A stretch of DNA of 64,000 nt from DASQFQ01 sp963730115 (GTDB lineage: Bacteria > Actinomycetota > Thermoleophilia > Solirubrobacterales > Solirubrobacteraceae), in assembly GCA_963730115.1 (NCBI GenBank), contig CAVSQM010000012.1, forward strand, positions 806,001 through 870,000, read 5' to 3'. Shown here in pieces: positions 25,296 through 34,044 of this stretch; position 1 is the stretch's first letter; each line of letters starts with the position of its first letter. The notes beneath the pieces are model-generated. The model saw only the letters and a list, made by a program, of their open reading frames with translations. It was not told the origin of the DNA and did no database searches. Both the position numbers and the translations under genes were made by a program.

Positions 25296-26045
25296 TTATT
25301 CGTCGTCCGGCCAGCGCCCGTGCTGAGCGAGGTACTCGCGCGCGGCGTCCTCCTGGGCGCGCTCCTCGTCGCCCTTGGCGCCGAAGCGGAACAGCAGGTT
25401 CATGAGCAGGACGGACAGGCCGGCGCCGACGCACATCGCGAAGCCGTCCCACTTGGCGCTGCCGTCGACGACGAAGAGGATCACGAAGCCGGCGAGGACG
25501 AGCACGGCCGGCAGGACGTAGCGGATCCAGATCATGGCGCGATGGCGGCGAATCACGCCCGCGGCCACCAGCGCGACGATGAGCACGGCGAGCGCGGCCG
25601 CGAGCGCCCGCACCCAGGGCGCCGCCGTGCCCCGCCGCGGCAGGGTGGGCGGGGGCGGATTCCCCGGCGCCGGCACGCCCAGCGCCTCGCGGGCGACGCT
25701 CTCGCCGGACTGCGGGACGAGCACGTCGCGCGGGCCGGCGGCCAGGAAGTCCGGGACGTCGAAGCCGCCGGAGCGGCGCAGCAGCGACGGGATGCCCTCC
25801 TCGAGCAGCATGCCCTGGAGCAGCTCGGCCTCGGGCTGGTTGCGGGCCGCCGCGACGCGGACCAGCGGCCCCTGCGCGTACGCCGACCGCACCTTGCGCG
25901 CGCGCTCCTGCGCCGCGGTCACCGGCGGCGCCGCGGCGACGACCTCGGCGGAATGGACGAGCGGGAGGCCGCACGTGGCGCAGAAGCGCTCGTCCGGCGC
26001 ACCGGCCGTCTCGCAGGCGGTGCAGACGAGCGCGTGCGCGCTCAC
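25296..26045 (-). CDS. Zinc-ribbon, DUF2007-like membrane protein
   Basis: N-terminal zinc ribbon (CTACETAGAPDERFCATCG), then a DUF2007-like signal-transducing segment (NQPEAELLQGMLLEEGIPS, RDVLVPQSGESVAREAL), a Pro-rich linker and three membrane helices, ending in a charged tail. Its start overlaps the JAMM gene stop (GTGA). A second ATG follows RRHRA, where MIWIRYVLPAVLV begins; the C-terminal two-helix part may be a separate gene joined in frame. Function unknown. Confidence 0.65.
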   Translation of the reverse strand: MSAHALVCTACETAGAPDERFCATCGLPLVHSAEVVAAAPPVTAAQERARKVRSAYAQGPLVRVAAARNQPEAELLQGMLLEEGIPSLLRRSGGFDVPDFLAAGPRDVLVPQSGESVAREALGVPAPGNPPPPTLPRRGTAAPWVRALAAALAVLIVALVAAGVIRRHRAMIWIRYVLPAVLVLAGFVILFVVDGSAKWDGFAMCVGAGLSVLLMNLLFRFGAKGDEERAQEDAAREYLAQHGRWPDDE

Positions 26046-26437
26046 CCCGCCACCTCGAACTCGGCCTGGCTCACCTCACCGTCGACGATCCTGAACGCGC
26101 GCACGTCGGGATTCTCCCCCGCCAGGCCCACGATGATGTACAGCGCCTCGGGATAGAACGCGAGGTTGATGTCGGTCTGCGACGGCACCGGCTCGGTGCG
26201 CGTGTGCGAGTGGTAGATCGCGCCGACCTCGAGGTCGTCCTCGTCGAGCCGGTCGTGCACGCGCAGCAGCTCCTGCGGCGCGATCTCGTAGGCGAGCGGC
26301 GAACGCCGGGCGTTCTCCGCCTCCACCAGCAGCCGCGGCTCGCCGCCGCGCACCCCGATCACGCCCACGCACTCGTTCGGCGCCTCGCGCCGGGCGTGCT
26401 CGACCATCCGGTCGAGCATCTCGCGCGGGATCCTCAC
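26042..26437 (-). CDS. mec: JAMM/MPN+ metallohydrolase (Mec-type)
   Basis: 131-aa JAB1/MPN+ zinc hydrolase. The metal motif is complete: Glu in APNECVGVIG, then HSHTRTEPVPSQTD (HxH-x7-S-x2-D). In Mycobacterium tuberculosis the homologous Mec releases cysteine from the CysO-cysteine adduct made by CysM. Here it sits two genes downstream of cysM, with a cysO-like carrier 8 kb away, so the same role is likely; it may also trim the carrier C-terminus. The GTG start overlaps the tatA stop as GTGA. Confidence 0.9.
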   Translation of the reverse strand: MRIPREMLDRMVEHARREAPNECVGVIGVRGGEPRLLVEAENARRSPLAYEIAPQELLRVHDRLDEDDLEVGAIYHSHTRTEPVPSQTDINLAFYPEALYIIVGLAGENPDVRAFRIVDGEVSQAEFEVAG

Positions 26438-26655
26438 CGAGGCGTGAAGGTGCCCTCGGAACGCAGGGCGGAGGGCTCGGCGTCGCCCTCGTCGTCGTCA
26501 TCGTCCCGGTGCGACGCGCCGCTCAGCGAGTCCTTGAACTCGCGCAGGCCCTTGCCGACCGCGCGGCCGGCCTCGGGCAGGCGCTTCGGGCCCAGCACGA
26601 TGAGCGCGATGACGAGCACGATGATCAGTTCCATGGGGCCGACGTTGATTGGCAT
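26434..26655 (-). CDS. tatA: Sec-independent translocase subunit TatA
   Basis: 73 aa: short N-terminal membrane helix (MELIIVLVIALIVLGPKRLP), amphipathic helix (AGRAVGKGLREFKDSLSG) and a polar, Asp-rich tail, the classic TatA/E layout. Part of the twin-arginine export pore. Lies between cysM and mec in one operon; tatC is not in the window. The tail runs to TFTPR and overlaps mec. Confidence 0.92.
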   Translation of the reverse strand: MPINVGPMELIIVLVIALIVLGPKRLPEAGRAVGKGLREFKDSLSGASHRDDDDDEGDAEPSALRSEGTFTPR

Positions 26656-26675
26656 CGCTCAGATCCCTTCGGGGC

Positions 26676-27647
26676 TCACCACCACACGGTGGAGTCGAGG
26701 TTCTCGATCTCCTCGACAGGACGAGTGTAGATGCCGGAGGACAGGTACTTCCACCCGTCGTCGCAGACGATGAAGACGACGTTGCCCTCGTCGAGCTCGT
26801 TCGCGATGCGCACGGCGATCGAGGCGATGGCGCCCGAGGAGACGCCGGCGAAGATGCCCTCCTCGTCGAGCAGCCGCCGCGTCCACACGATCGCGTCGTG
26901 GTTCGTGACGAAGATCTTCCGGTCGAGCAGCTCGATGTCGATGATCGGCGGGATGAAGCCGTCGTCGAGCGAGCGCAGGCCCTGGACGGGCTCGCCCTGC
27001 ATCGGCTCGGCAGCGACGATCTTGATCGCGTCGCCGAACTCCTCCTTCATGCGGCGGCCGTTGCCCATCAGCGTGCCGCCGGTGCCGAGGCCGGCCACGA
27101 AGGCGGAGATCTCGTCGAGCTCCTCGAGGATCTCGGGCGCCGTGCCGTTGTAGTGGGCGGCCGGGTTGGCCTGGTTGCCGTACTGGTAGGGCATGTAGTA
27201 GCTCGCGTCGGAGGCGGCCATGTCGAGCGCCATCTCGACCGCGCCGTTGGAGCCCTTGTCGCCCGGCGAGTACACGATCTCCGCGCCGTACATCTGCAGC
27301 AGCTGCGTGCGCTCGGGCGTGACGTTCTCCGGCATCACGACCTTGACCGGATAGCCCTTGCGCGAGCAGATCATCGCGAGCGAGATGCCGGTGTTGCCGG
27401 AGGTCGGCTCGAGGATCGTCTGGCCGGGGCCGATCAGGCCCTTCTCCTCGGCGTCCTCGATCAGCGCGCGGGCGACGCGGTCCTTGACCGAGCCCGTCGG
27501 GTTGTGCGACTCGAGCTTGGCCCAGATGCGCACACCGGGCTTGGGCGACAGGCGCTTGAGCTCGACGAGCGGCGTGTTGCCGATCGCCTGCACGATGTCG
27601 CCGTACCGGCCCCCGCAGGGGCGGTTCTGCAGCTCATGACCCGCCAC
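26676..27647 (-). CDS. cysM: PLP-dependent cysteine synthase (CysM-type)
   Basis: Fold-type II PLP enzyme. PLP lysine in SHNPTGSVKDRVA, substrate loop EPTSGNTGISLAM, phosphate-binding GLGTGGTLMGNGRRM. CysM enzymes with a partner CysO use thiocarboxylated carrier and O-phosphoserine instead of sulfide. The co-located mec and the cysO-moeZ genes at 33.7-35.3 kb support that here. The frame extends to an ATG at 27665, but TATACT (27655-27660) would then lie inside it; the GTG at 27647 sits exactly seven bases after that hexamer and is preferred. Confidence 0.9.
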   Translation of the reverse strand: MAGHELQNRPCGGRYGDIVQAIGNTPLVELKRLSPKPGVRIWAKLESHNPTGSVKDRVARALIEDAEEKGLIGPGQTILEPTSGNTGISLAMICSRKGYPVKVVMPENVTPERTQLLQMYGAEIVYSPGDKGSNGAVEMALDMAASDASYYMPYQYGNQANPAAHYNGTAPEILEELDEISAFVAGLGTGGTLMGNGRRMKEEFGDAIKIVAAEPMQGEPVQGLRSLDDGFIPPIIDIELLDRKIFVTNHDAIVWTRRLLDEEGIFAGVSSGAIASIAVRIANELDEGNVVFIVCDDGWKYLSSGIYTRPVEEIENLDSTVWW

Positions 27648-27662
27648 TTCAGAAAGTATAGC
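27647..27662 (-). promoter_or_regulatory. cysM promoter; 16-bp motif shared with the moeZ promoter
   Basis: On the minus strand GCTATACTTTCTGAAG includes a consensus -10 (TATACT) with TTGTCG 16 bases upstream as a fair -35. The identical 16 bases recur at 35313-35328 before moeZ. Transcription would begin at or near the GTG start. Confidence 0.6.
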
Positions 27663-27669
27663 CATAGCG

Positions 27670-27680
27670 GTCGTTACGAC
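27670..27680. promoter_or_regulatory. Palindromic operator candidate between cysM and the sugar operon
   Basis: GTCGTTACGAC is a perfect 5-1-5 palindrome. It lies upstream of the cysM -10 (within its -35 to -10 spacer) and 39 bases before the plus-strand binding-protein gene, so a bound regulator could affect both directions. No local regulator gene is obvious. Confidence 0.35.
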
Positions 27681-27718
27681 AAACGCGACCTCGGGTAGGG
27701 CAAGCCCCTGGGAGGGGC

Positions 27719-29161
27719 ATGACGTACAGCCGGCGGGACGTATTGCGAATGGCAGGAGCGGGGGGCGCGGCCCTCTGGCTGGGCGGATGCGGATCGTCCA
27801 ACTCCGCGAAGCCGGTCGCCGGTGACGAGTGGAAGCAGTTCGGCGGCACGACGCTGAACCTGATCTCGGAGAACACCGCCCCGACCTCGGCGATCGCGGC
27901 GAACCTCGAGCCCTTCACCAAGCAGACCGGGATCGAGATCAAGATCGTCCAGCTCGAGCTCGCGGCGCTGGTGCAGAAGGTCGCGCTCGACTTCGCGTCG
28001 GGCGTCGGCAGCTACCAGATCATCTACGCCGACCCGTACCAGATCCTGGCGCCCTACCACGAGGCGCTCGTCGACCTCAACGAGATGATGAAGGACCCGG
28101 ACCTGCCGAAGCTCGACGACGTCGGCGACTTCATCCCGACCCAGCTCGACGCCGCGGGCAAGTTCGTCGACAAGGACAAGCTCTACGCGCTGCCCTACGA
28201 CGCCCCGACGATGATCTGGCAGTACCGCAAGGACCTGTTCGAGAAGCACGGCGACCGCATGAAGCAGGACCTCGGCTTCGACCCCATGCCGTCCGACGAC
28301 TCGACCTGGGAGCAGTTCTACGAGACGTCCAAGTGGTTCAAGGAGAACGCCAAGGACGACGTCCCGTACGGCCACGGCCACCAGGCCAAGCAGCACGACT
28401 CGCTGATGAACGACTTCTCCAACGTGCTGTGGGCCTACGGCGGCGACTACTTCAAGGACGGCGGCACCGTCGGCCGCTTCGGCTCGTCCGACCCGGGTGA
28501 GCCGATCCTCGACTCGCCCGAGGCGATCGAGGCCGCCGACTTCTACAACCGGCTCGTCTCGATCGCGCACCCCGGCAGCAAGGGCTGGGACTGGGACGGG
28601 CTCGGCACCGCGTTCGCCGCCGGCCAGATGGCGATGGCGGTCAACTGGCACGAGTTCGCGGCCGGCAACGAGGAGTCGAAGTTCAAGGGCAAGATCGGCT
28701 ACGCGCGGCTCCCGCGCGGGCCCAAGCGCAGCGCGAACATGTACGGCGGCACCGGCGTCGGCATCAACGCCACGTCCCCGGAGCGCGAGCAGAAGGCGGC
28801 GTGGCTGTTCGTCAACTGGGCGACGTCGAAGGAGACGCAGCTCGCCAACCTCAAGAGCGAGGTCGGCGGCGGCACGCCGACGCGCGACTCCGTCTACAAG
28901 CTGCCCGAGGTCGAGAAGGCGAAGAAGCCGCCCTCGAAGATGCCGAACATCCTCACCGCCGACGCGGTGTTCGAGGCCTGGAAGCCCGAGAACATCGGGC
29001 TGCGGCCGAAGATCGCCGCCTGGAACGAGTGCGACACGGCGATCTTCACCCAGCTCTCGAAGATGCTGGCCGGCCAGCAGGGCCCCGAGCAGTGCATGAC
29101 CAAGACCAAGGAAGGCTTCGTCCAGGCGATCGACAACGCGGACGCGCTGAGGAACGCCTGA
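27719..29161 (+). CDS. ABC transporter sugar-binding lipoprotein
   Basis: Extracellular solute-binding protein, family 1 (MalE/UgpB type), 480 aa. The leader carries a twin-arginine-like SRRDVLRMAG and a lipobox ending LGGCGSS, so it is probably exported folded and lipid-anchored. The mature part shows WKQFGGTTLNLISENTAPTS and WDGLGTAFAAGQMAMAVNWH, typical of sugar binders. GGAGGGG precedes the ATG. First gene of a transporter-dehydrogenase operon; with polyol-type dehydrogenases downstream, a sugar alcohol or sugar is the likely ligand. Confidence 0.9.
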   Translation: MTYSRRDVLRMAGAGGAALWLGGCGSSNSAKPVAGDEWKQFGGTTLNLISENTAPTSAIAANLEPFTKQTGIEIKIVQLELAALVQKVALDFASGVGSYQIIYADPYQILAPYHEALVDLNEMMKDPDLPKLDDVGDFIPTQLDAAGKFVDKDKLYALPYDAPTMIWQYRKDLFEKHGDRMKQDLGFDPMPSDDSTWEQFYETSKWFKENAKDDVPYGHGHQAKQHDSLMNDFSNVLWAYGGDYFKDGGTVGRFGSSDPGEPILDSPEAIEAADFYNRLVSIAHPGSKGWDWDGLGTAFAAGQMAMAVNWHEFAAGNEESKFKGKIGYARLPRGPKRSANMYGGTGVGINATSPEREQKAAWLFVNWATSKETQLANLKSEVGGGTPTRDSVYKLPEVEKAKKPPSKMPNILTADAVFEAWKPENIGLRPKIAAWNECDTAIFTQLSKMLAGQQGPEQCMTKTKEGFVQAIDNADALRNA

Positions 29162-29188
29162 TGGCCACCGCCGTCGAGCGCAGCCGCA

Positions 29189-30094
29189 GTGCCGGCGCCG
29201 AAGGTCGCGCCGTCTTGGCGCAAGGAGAGCCGCTTCACGTTCGCGGGCCGGATGATGGCGCCGGCGCTGATCCTGCTGGCGCTGCTCTCGATCTTCCCGT
29301 TCGTCTACATCATCCTGATGAGCCTGTCGCGGGTCGGGCTGATCGGCGGCATCGACCTGCACTGGGCCGGCCTGGACAACTGGACCCGGCTGTTCAGCGA
29401 CGAGTCGGTCGGCGCGGCGTGGGTGCGCTCGATCGTCTACTTCGTGCTCACGGTCGGGCTCGAGATGACGCTCGGCATCGGGATGGCGCTGCTCGTGCAC
29501 TCGATGGTGTGGGGCAAGAACCTCGTCCTCTCCCTCCTGCTGATGCCGATGTTCATGGCCCCGGCGATCGTCGGGCTGCTCGGGCGCTTCCTCACCGACT
29601 CGACCTTCGGCCTCTACGCCTGGGTGCTGCGGGAGACGGGCCTCTACTCGGGCGACATCCTCGGCAGCACGACGTCGGCGTTCATCGCGGTCACGCTGAT
29701 GGACGTCTGGGAGTGGACGCCGCTGATCGCGCTGATCGTGCTGGCGGGTCTCTCGTCGCTGCCCAAGCCGGTGATCGAGGCCTCGCGCGTCGACGGCGCG
29801 AACTACACGCAGCGACTGCGGCACATCGTCTTCCCGATGATCTCCGGCGTCGTGATCGTGGCGCTGCTCGTGCGCTCGATGGACGCCATCCGCTACTTCG
29901 ACATCATCTACACGACCACGAACGGCGGCCCGGCGGACGCGACGAAGATCGTCCCGATCCGGCTCTACGAGACGGCGTTCCGCTTCTTCGACCTCGGCTA
30001 CGCGGCGGCCATCGGCCTCTCGATGCTGGCCGTCTCGATCCTGCTCGCCAACCTCTTCCTGCGCACCCTCAAGAAGCGAGGGCTGGCGCGATGA
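29189..30094 (+). CDS. Sugar ABC transporter permease (MalF/UgpA type)
   Basis: About 300 aa with six membrane helices and the EAA loop (EASRVDGANYTQRLRHIVFP) that contacts the ATPase. GTG at 29189 is the first start in frame. An ATG at 29161 overlapping the previous stop (TGATGG) begins MATAVERSRS in a frame one base off, so, as elsewhere in this window, an extra base may have shifted the true N-terminus. Coupled by ATGA to the second permease. Confidence 0.9.
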   Translation: MPAPKVAPSWRKESRFTFAGRMMAPALILLALLSIFPFVYIILMSLSRVGLIGGIDLHWAGLDNWTRLFSDESVGAAWVRSIVYFVLTVGLEMTLGIGMALLVHSMVWGKNLVLSLLLMPMFMAPAIVGLLGRFLTDSTFGLYAWVLRETGLYSGDILGSTTSAFIAVTLMDVWEWTPLIALIVLAGLSSLPKPVIEASRVDGANYTQRLRHIVFPMISGVVIVALLVRSMDAIRYFDIIYTTTNGGPADATKIVPIRLYETAFRFFDLGYAAAIGLSMLAVSILLANLFLRTLKKRGLAR

Positions 30095-30912
30095 AGGCCG
30101 GCCGGATCGGCTCGAAGGTGCTGCTGGCGGTGGTGCTGCTGTGGACGCTCGTGCCGCTGCTGTGGATGCTGACGTCCTCGCTCAAGCCGCAGGACGACCT
30201 CACCTCCACGACGCCGCAGCTCGCCTTCACGCCGACGCTCGAGCACTACGAGGCGCTGTTCAGCGGCGGCAACAGCATCGGCGCGTACGCGGTCAACTCG
30301 ATCCTGGCGGCCGGCGTCTCGACGATCATCGCCGTGGGCCTCGGGACGCTCGCCGGCTACGGCCTCGCACGCAGCCACTTCCGGGGCAAGGACCACGTGG
30401 CGTTCTGGATCATCTCGACGCGGATGGCGCCGATCGCCGCCGTGGTGCTGCCGCTGTTCGTGATCTTCCGCGCCACGAACCTGCTCGGCACGACGTGGGG
30501 CCTGATCGTCGCCTACCTGTCGTTCAACCTGCCGTTCGCGATCTGGATCATGAACGCGTTCTTCGCCGACCTCCCGCCCTCGCTCGAGGAGGCCGCGCTC
30601 GTCGACGGCGCGTCGCGCTGGACGGCGTTCCGCAAGATCGCGGTGCCGCTCGTCCTCCCGGGGATCGCGACAACTGCGATCCTCTGCCTCGTGTTCTCGT
30701 GGAACGACTACGCGTTCGCCTCGACGTTCTCGGGACCCGACTCGCAGACGCTTCCGATCGCCGCCTCGCAGCTCGTCACGCAGACCGAGATCGACTGGGG
30801 GCAGCTGACCGCGATCGGCACGATCGTGGTGGCGCCGATGATCGTCGTCGGGCTGATCGTGCGGAAGTGGCTCGTGACCGGGCTCACCCTGGGCGCGGTG
30901 ACGGGCGAGTGA
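30091..30912 (+). CDS. Sugar ABC transporter permease (MalG/UgpE type)
   Basis: 273 aa, six membrane helices and an EAA loop (EEAALVDGASRWTAFRKIAVP). It partners the upstream permease. ATGA and GTGA overlaps join it to its neighbours on both sides. No ATP-binding subunit is present in the operon, so the pair must borrow a shared ATPase (MsmX/MalK-like) encoded elsewhere, as many actinobacterial carbohydrate transporters do. Confidence 0.93.
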   Translation: MKAGRIGSKVLLAVVLLWTLVPLLWMLTSSLKPQDDLTSTTPQLAFTPTLEHYEALFSGGNSIGAYAVNSILAAGVSTIIAVGLGTLAGYGLARSHFRGKDHVAFWIISTRMAPIAAVVLPLFVIFRATNLLGTTWGLIVAYLSFNLPFAIWIMNAFFADLPPSLEEAALVDGASRWTAFRKIAVPLVLPGIATTAILCLVFSWNDYAFASTFSGPDSQTLPIAASQLVTQTEIDWGQLTAIGTIVVAPMIVVGLIVRKWLVTGLTLGAVTGE

Positions 30913-31907
30913 AGGCCGCCGTCCTCCACGGGCCGGGCGAGATCCGGATCGAGGAGCGCGACCGCCCACAGCCCGGGCCGCGCGAGGTGCTCGTCCAGAT
31001 CACCGCGGTCGGCGTCTGCGGCTCCGACGTCCACTACTACGAGCACGGCCGCATCGGCCCGTTCGTCGTCGAGGCGCCGCTGATCCTCGGGCACGAGTCG
31101 GCGGGCCGCGTGGTCGAGCTCGGCGAGGGCGCGACCAAGCACGCGGTCGGCGACCGCGTGACGCTCGAGCCCGGCGTGCCGTGCGGGCGCTGCCGCGAGT
31201 GCCGCGCCGGCCGCTACAACCTCTGCCCCGACGTCGTCTTCTTCGCCACGCCGCCGGTCGACGGCGCGTTCGCGGAGTTCGTGAACATCCACGAGGACTT
31301 CGCGTTCGGGCTGCCGGACTCGCTGTCCGACGAGGAGGGCGCGCTGATGGAGCCGCTCTCGGTGGGCGTGTGGGCCTGCCGCAAGGCGGGCGTGAGCGCG
31401 GGCGACCGGGTGCTCGTCACCGGCGCGGGGCCGATCGGCCAGCTCGCGATGCAGTGCGCACGCGCGTTCGGCGCCACCGAGGTGACGGTCTCCGACGTCA
31501 ACGCGCACCGGCTCGAGCTCGCGCGCCGCACCGGCGCGACCGCGACGGCCGCGCCCGGCGACGAGCTCGGCGACGACTTCGACGCGCTGATCGAGTGCTC
31601 CGGCCACCCGGACGCGCTGACCGCCGGCATCAAGGCGCTGCGGCCCGCCGGCACCGCGGTGCTCGTCGGCATGGGCCCGGGCGAGGAGGGCACGCTGCCG
31701 CTCGCCGTCATCCAGTCGCGCGAGGTCTGGGTGACGGGCACGTTCCGCTACGCCAACACCTACCCGACCGCGATCGCGCTCGCCGCCACCGGACGGGTGG
31801 ACCTGAAGGCGATCATGTCGCGGCGGTTCGAGCTCGACGAGGCGGAGGCCGCCCTGCGCGCCGGGCGCGACGACCCCGAGAGCGTCAAGCCGATGGTGCT
31901 GCCCTGA
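30909..31907 (+). CDS. Zinc-dependent sorbitol/polyol dehydrogenase family (MDR)
   Basis: 332 aa. Catalytic zinc region VCGSDVHYYEHGRIG with GHES, structural-zinc cysteines CGRCRECRAGRYNLC, and NAD motif VTGAGPIGQLAM. VHYYxHGRIG and ALMEPLSVGVWACRKAG are characteristic of sorbitol/xylitol/L-arabinitol dehydrogenases. GTG start overlaps the permease stop. It would oxidise the polyol imported by the upstream transporter; the exact polyol is not determinable. Confidence 0.9.
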   Translation: MKAAVLHGPGEIRIEERDRPQPGPREVLVQITAVGVCGSDVHYYEHGRIGPFVVEAPLILGHESAGRVVELGEGATKHAVGDRVTLEPGVPCGRCRECRAGRYNLCPDVVFFATPPVDGAFAEFVNIHEDFAFGLPDSLSDEEGALMEPLSVGVWACRKAGVSAGDRVLVTGAGPIGQLAMQCARAFGATEVTVSDVNAHRLELARRTGATATAAPGDELGDDFDALIECSGHPDALTAGIKALRPAGTAVLVGMGPGEEGTLPLAVIQSREVWVTGTFRYANTYPTAIALAATGRVDLKAIMSRRFELDEAEAALRAGRDDPESVKPMVLP

Positions 31908-31944
31908 CGAGGCCCCTCAGCGGTGCCAGCGGCGCCGCCCGAAG

Positions 31945-31961
31945 GATCCCCTTCGGGGATC
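31945..31961 (+). promoter_or_regulatory. Intercistronic hairpin with UUC/UUCG loop
   Basis: GATCCCC, TTC, GGGGATC: a perfect 7-bp stem between the two dehydrogenase genes, ending four bases before the GGAGG ribosome-binding site of the second. It could stabilise the upstream transcript end or reduce translation of the second dehydrogenase. Confidence 0.45.
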
Positions 31962-31976
31962 AACGGAGGTGTTGAC

Positions 31977-32967
31977 ATGAGGGCTGCCATTTGGGAATCG
32001 CCGGGCAACTTGACCATCGGCACGCGCGACGACCCCACGCCGGGCCCGCACGACCTCGTCGTCAAGGTCGGCGCCTGCGGGATGTGCGGCACCGACCTGC
32101 ACATCGCCGACGGCGCCTTCGCCCCCACGCCCTACCCGATCATCCCCGGCCACGAGTTCGCCGGCGAGGTCGCCGCGGTCGGCACCGAGGTCGACAACTG
32201 GCGCGAGGGCGACCGCGTGGCCGTCGACCCGTCGCTGTTCTGCGGCAAGTGCGAGATGTGCCGGATCGGGCGCGGCAACCTGTGCGCGAACTGGTCGGCG
32301 ATCGGCGACCGCGTCGACGGCGCGTTCGCCGAGTACGTGAAGGTCCCGGCCGAGAACGCCTACGCGCTGCCCGACGAGCTCAGCTTCCGCGAGGGCGCGC
32401 TGGTCGAGCCGACCTCGTGCGCGGTGCGCGGCATGCACCGCCTCCAGGTCCAGCCGGGCGAGAGCGCGCTGATCGTCGGCGCCGGCACGATGGGCCTGCT
32501 GCTCGAGCAGCTGATCCTGCGCGCGGGCGCGAGCCGCGTCGCGGTCGTCGACACCAACGAGGGCAAGCTGCCGCTGGCCGAGAAGCTGGGCGCCGACGCG
32601 GTGGCGGCGAGCACCGAGGACCTCGGCCACTTCGACGTCGCGGTCGACGCCACCGGCCACCCGAAGGCGATCGAGAGCGCGTTCGACGCGCTCAAGCGCG
32701 GCGGGCGGCTGATGGTGTTCGGCGTCGCCCACGGCGACGCGAAGGTCGAGCTGTCGCCGTTCCGGATCTACAACGACGAGATCACCGTGCTCGGCTCGAT
32801 GGCGGTGCTGCACTCGTTCGGCCCGGCGCTCGACCTCGTCGCGGCGGGCGCGATCGACACCGGCGGCGATGCTCACCCACGACTTCCCGCTCGACGGCTT
32901 CGCCGACGCGCTCGAGAACGTGCGCGAGGGCCGCGGTGTGAAGTCGCAGGTGCTGCCGCAGGCGTAG
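31977..32967 (+). CDS. Second zinc-dependent alcohol dehydrogenase (MDR), frameshift near 32,865
   Basis: About 329 aa. GMCGTDLHIADGAFAPTP with GHEFAGEV (catalytic zinc), CGKCEMCRIGRGNLC (structural zinc) and IVGAGTMGLLLEQLI (NAD). Near 32,865 one extra G breaks the frame; correction gives the usual end (MLTHDFPLDGFADALENV, stop at 32965). GGAGG lies seven bases before the ATG. It is only moderately similar to the first dehydrogenase, so it probably handles a second substrate or step in the same polyol pathway. Confidence 0.87.
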
Positions 32968-32977
32968 CCTGCCGCGG

Positions 32978-33724
32978 ATGAGCTTCCGCGCACTTCACGA
33001 AGGTGAGCCGTTCCTCATTCCGAACCCGTGGGACATCGGGTCGGCCATCGTGCTCGAGCGACTTGGCTTCAAGGCGCTCGCCACCACCAGCAGCGGCTTC
33101 GCGTACACGCTCGGGCGGGCCGACGGCGACGTGACGCTCGACGAGGTCGTCGAGCACGTGCGCGTGCTCGCGGCGGCCACGAGCCTCCCGCTGTCGGTCG
33201 ACCTCCAGAACGGCTACGGGCCGCCCGGCGAGGCGATCACGCGCATCGCCGAGGCGGGCGCGGCCGGCGGCTCGATCGAGGACTACGACGTCGCGACGGA
33301 CCGCATCTACGAGCTCGACGAGGCGGTCGAGCGGATCGCGGAGGCGGTCGAGGCGGCCAGGGCGGCCGACTTCGTGCTCACCGCCAGGGCGGAGAACTTC
33401 GTCCACGAGAACAACGACCTCGACGACACGATCGCCCGCCTGCAGGCCTTCGAGGCCGCGGGCGCCGACGTCCTCTACGCCCCACGGCTCCCCGGCGTCG
33501 ACGAGGTCCGCGCGATCTGCGAGGCGGTCTCCAAGCCGGTCAACGTCCTCGCGCGCCGCGGGCAGAGCTTCGACGAGGTGGTCGCGGCCGGCGCGCAGCG
33601 CGTGAGCGTCGGCGGCCAGCTGACCTGGGTCACCACGGCGGCGCTGACCGCCGCCGCCGAGCGGCTCCGCGACGGCGACTTCTCCGTGCTGTCCGCGCGC
33701 CCGCCGGAGGGCCTAGGCGGCTAG
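32978..33724 (+). CDS. Isocitrate lyase/PEP phosphonomutase superfamily protein
   Basis: 248-aa (beta/alpha)8 enzyme: PNPWDIGSAIVLERLGFKAL, TTSSGFAYTLGRADG, SVDLQNGYG, GGSIEDYD, LTARAENF. The KKCGH loop of true isocitrate lyase is absent; this is the short ICL/PEPM class (C-C or P-C lyases/mutases), with substrate unknown. The TAG stop of the preceding dehydrogenase doubles as the first part of TAGCCT (32965-32970), seven bases before the ATG, so it may have its own leaderless transcript. Confidence 0.85.
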   Translation: MSFRALHEGEPFLIPNPWDIGSAIVLERLGFKALATTSSGFAYTLGRADGDVTLDEVVEHVRVLAAATSLPLSVDLQNGYGPPGEAITRIAEAGAAGGSIEDYDVATDRIYELDEAVERIAEAVEAARAADFVLTARAENFVHENNDLDDTIARLQAFEAAGADVLYAPRLPGVDEVRAICEAVSKPVNVLARRGQSFDEVVAAGAQRVSVGGQLTWVTTAALTAAAERLRDGDFSVLSARPPEGLGG

Positions 33725-33740
33725 CGGGGAACCTGGCCTT

Positions 33741-34025
33741 CTAGGCCAGCGTTCCCCCGCCGGCCATCGCCGGCAGGATCACCAGCGTGTCCGACTCGGA
33801 CACGGTCGTCTGCAGCCCGTCGAGCACGCGGACGTCCTCGTCGTTGAGGTAGACGTTGACGTAGCGGTTGAGCTGCCCCTCGCCCGAGAAGAGCTGGGAC
33901 TGGGTGTCGGGGTGCTGCTCGGCGAGCGAGGAGAGCACGGCGCCGACGTCCTCGCCGGCGGCCTGCACCTCCTTCTCACCGCCCACGGAAGGGCGCAGCA
34001 CGGGTGGGATCTTCACGATGGCCAT
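33741..34025 (-). CDS. cysO: Ubiquitin-like sulfur carrier protein (CysO/MoaD/ThiS family)
   Basis: 94-aa beta-grasp protein: IVKIPPVLRPSVGGEKEVQA, NRYVNVYLNDEDVRVLDGL, ending LVILPAMAGGGTLA. The LPAMAGG terminus resembles mycobacterial CysO, but four residues (GTLA) follow the usual Gly-Gly, so maturation must expose the Gly-Gly before thiocarboxylation; the JAMM protein at 26042 is the obvious candidate protease. Next to moeZ, which would adenylate and sulfurate it. TAACTT (34035-34040) lies nine bases before the ATG. Confidence 0.9.
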   Translation of the reverse strand: MAIVKIPPVLRPSVGGEKEVQAAGEDVGAVLSSLAEQHPDTQSQLFSGEGQLNRYVNVYLNDEDVRVLDGLQTTVSESDTLVILPAMAGGGTLA

Positions 34026-34044
34026 GTGCGTCAGAAGTTACCCC

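Noticed and set aside
27674..29824. A 716-codon antisense frame opposite the sugar-binding gene
   Set aside because: Mirror of a highly biased real gene; no motif, no start signal, and the plus-strand lipoprotein is unmistakable.
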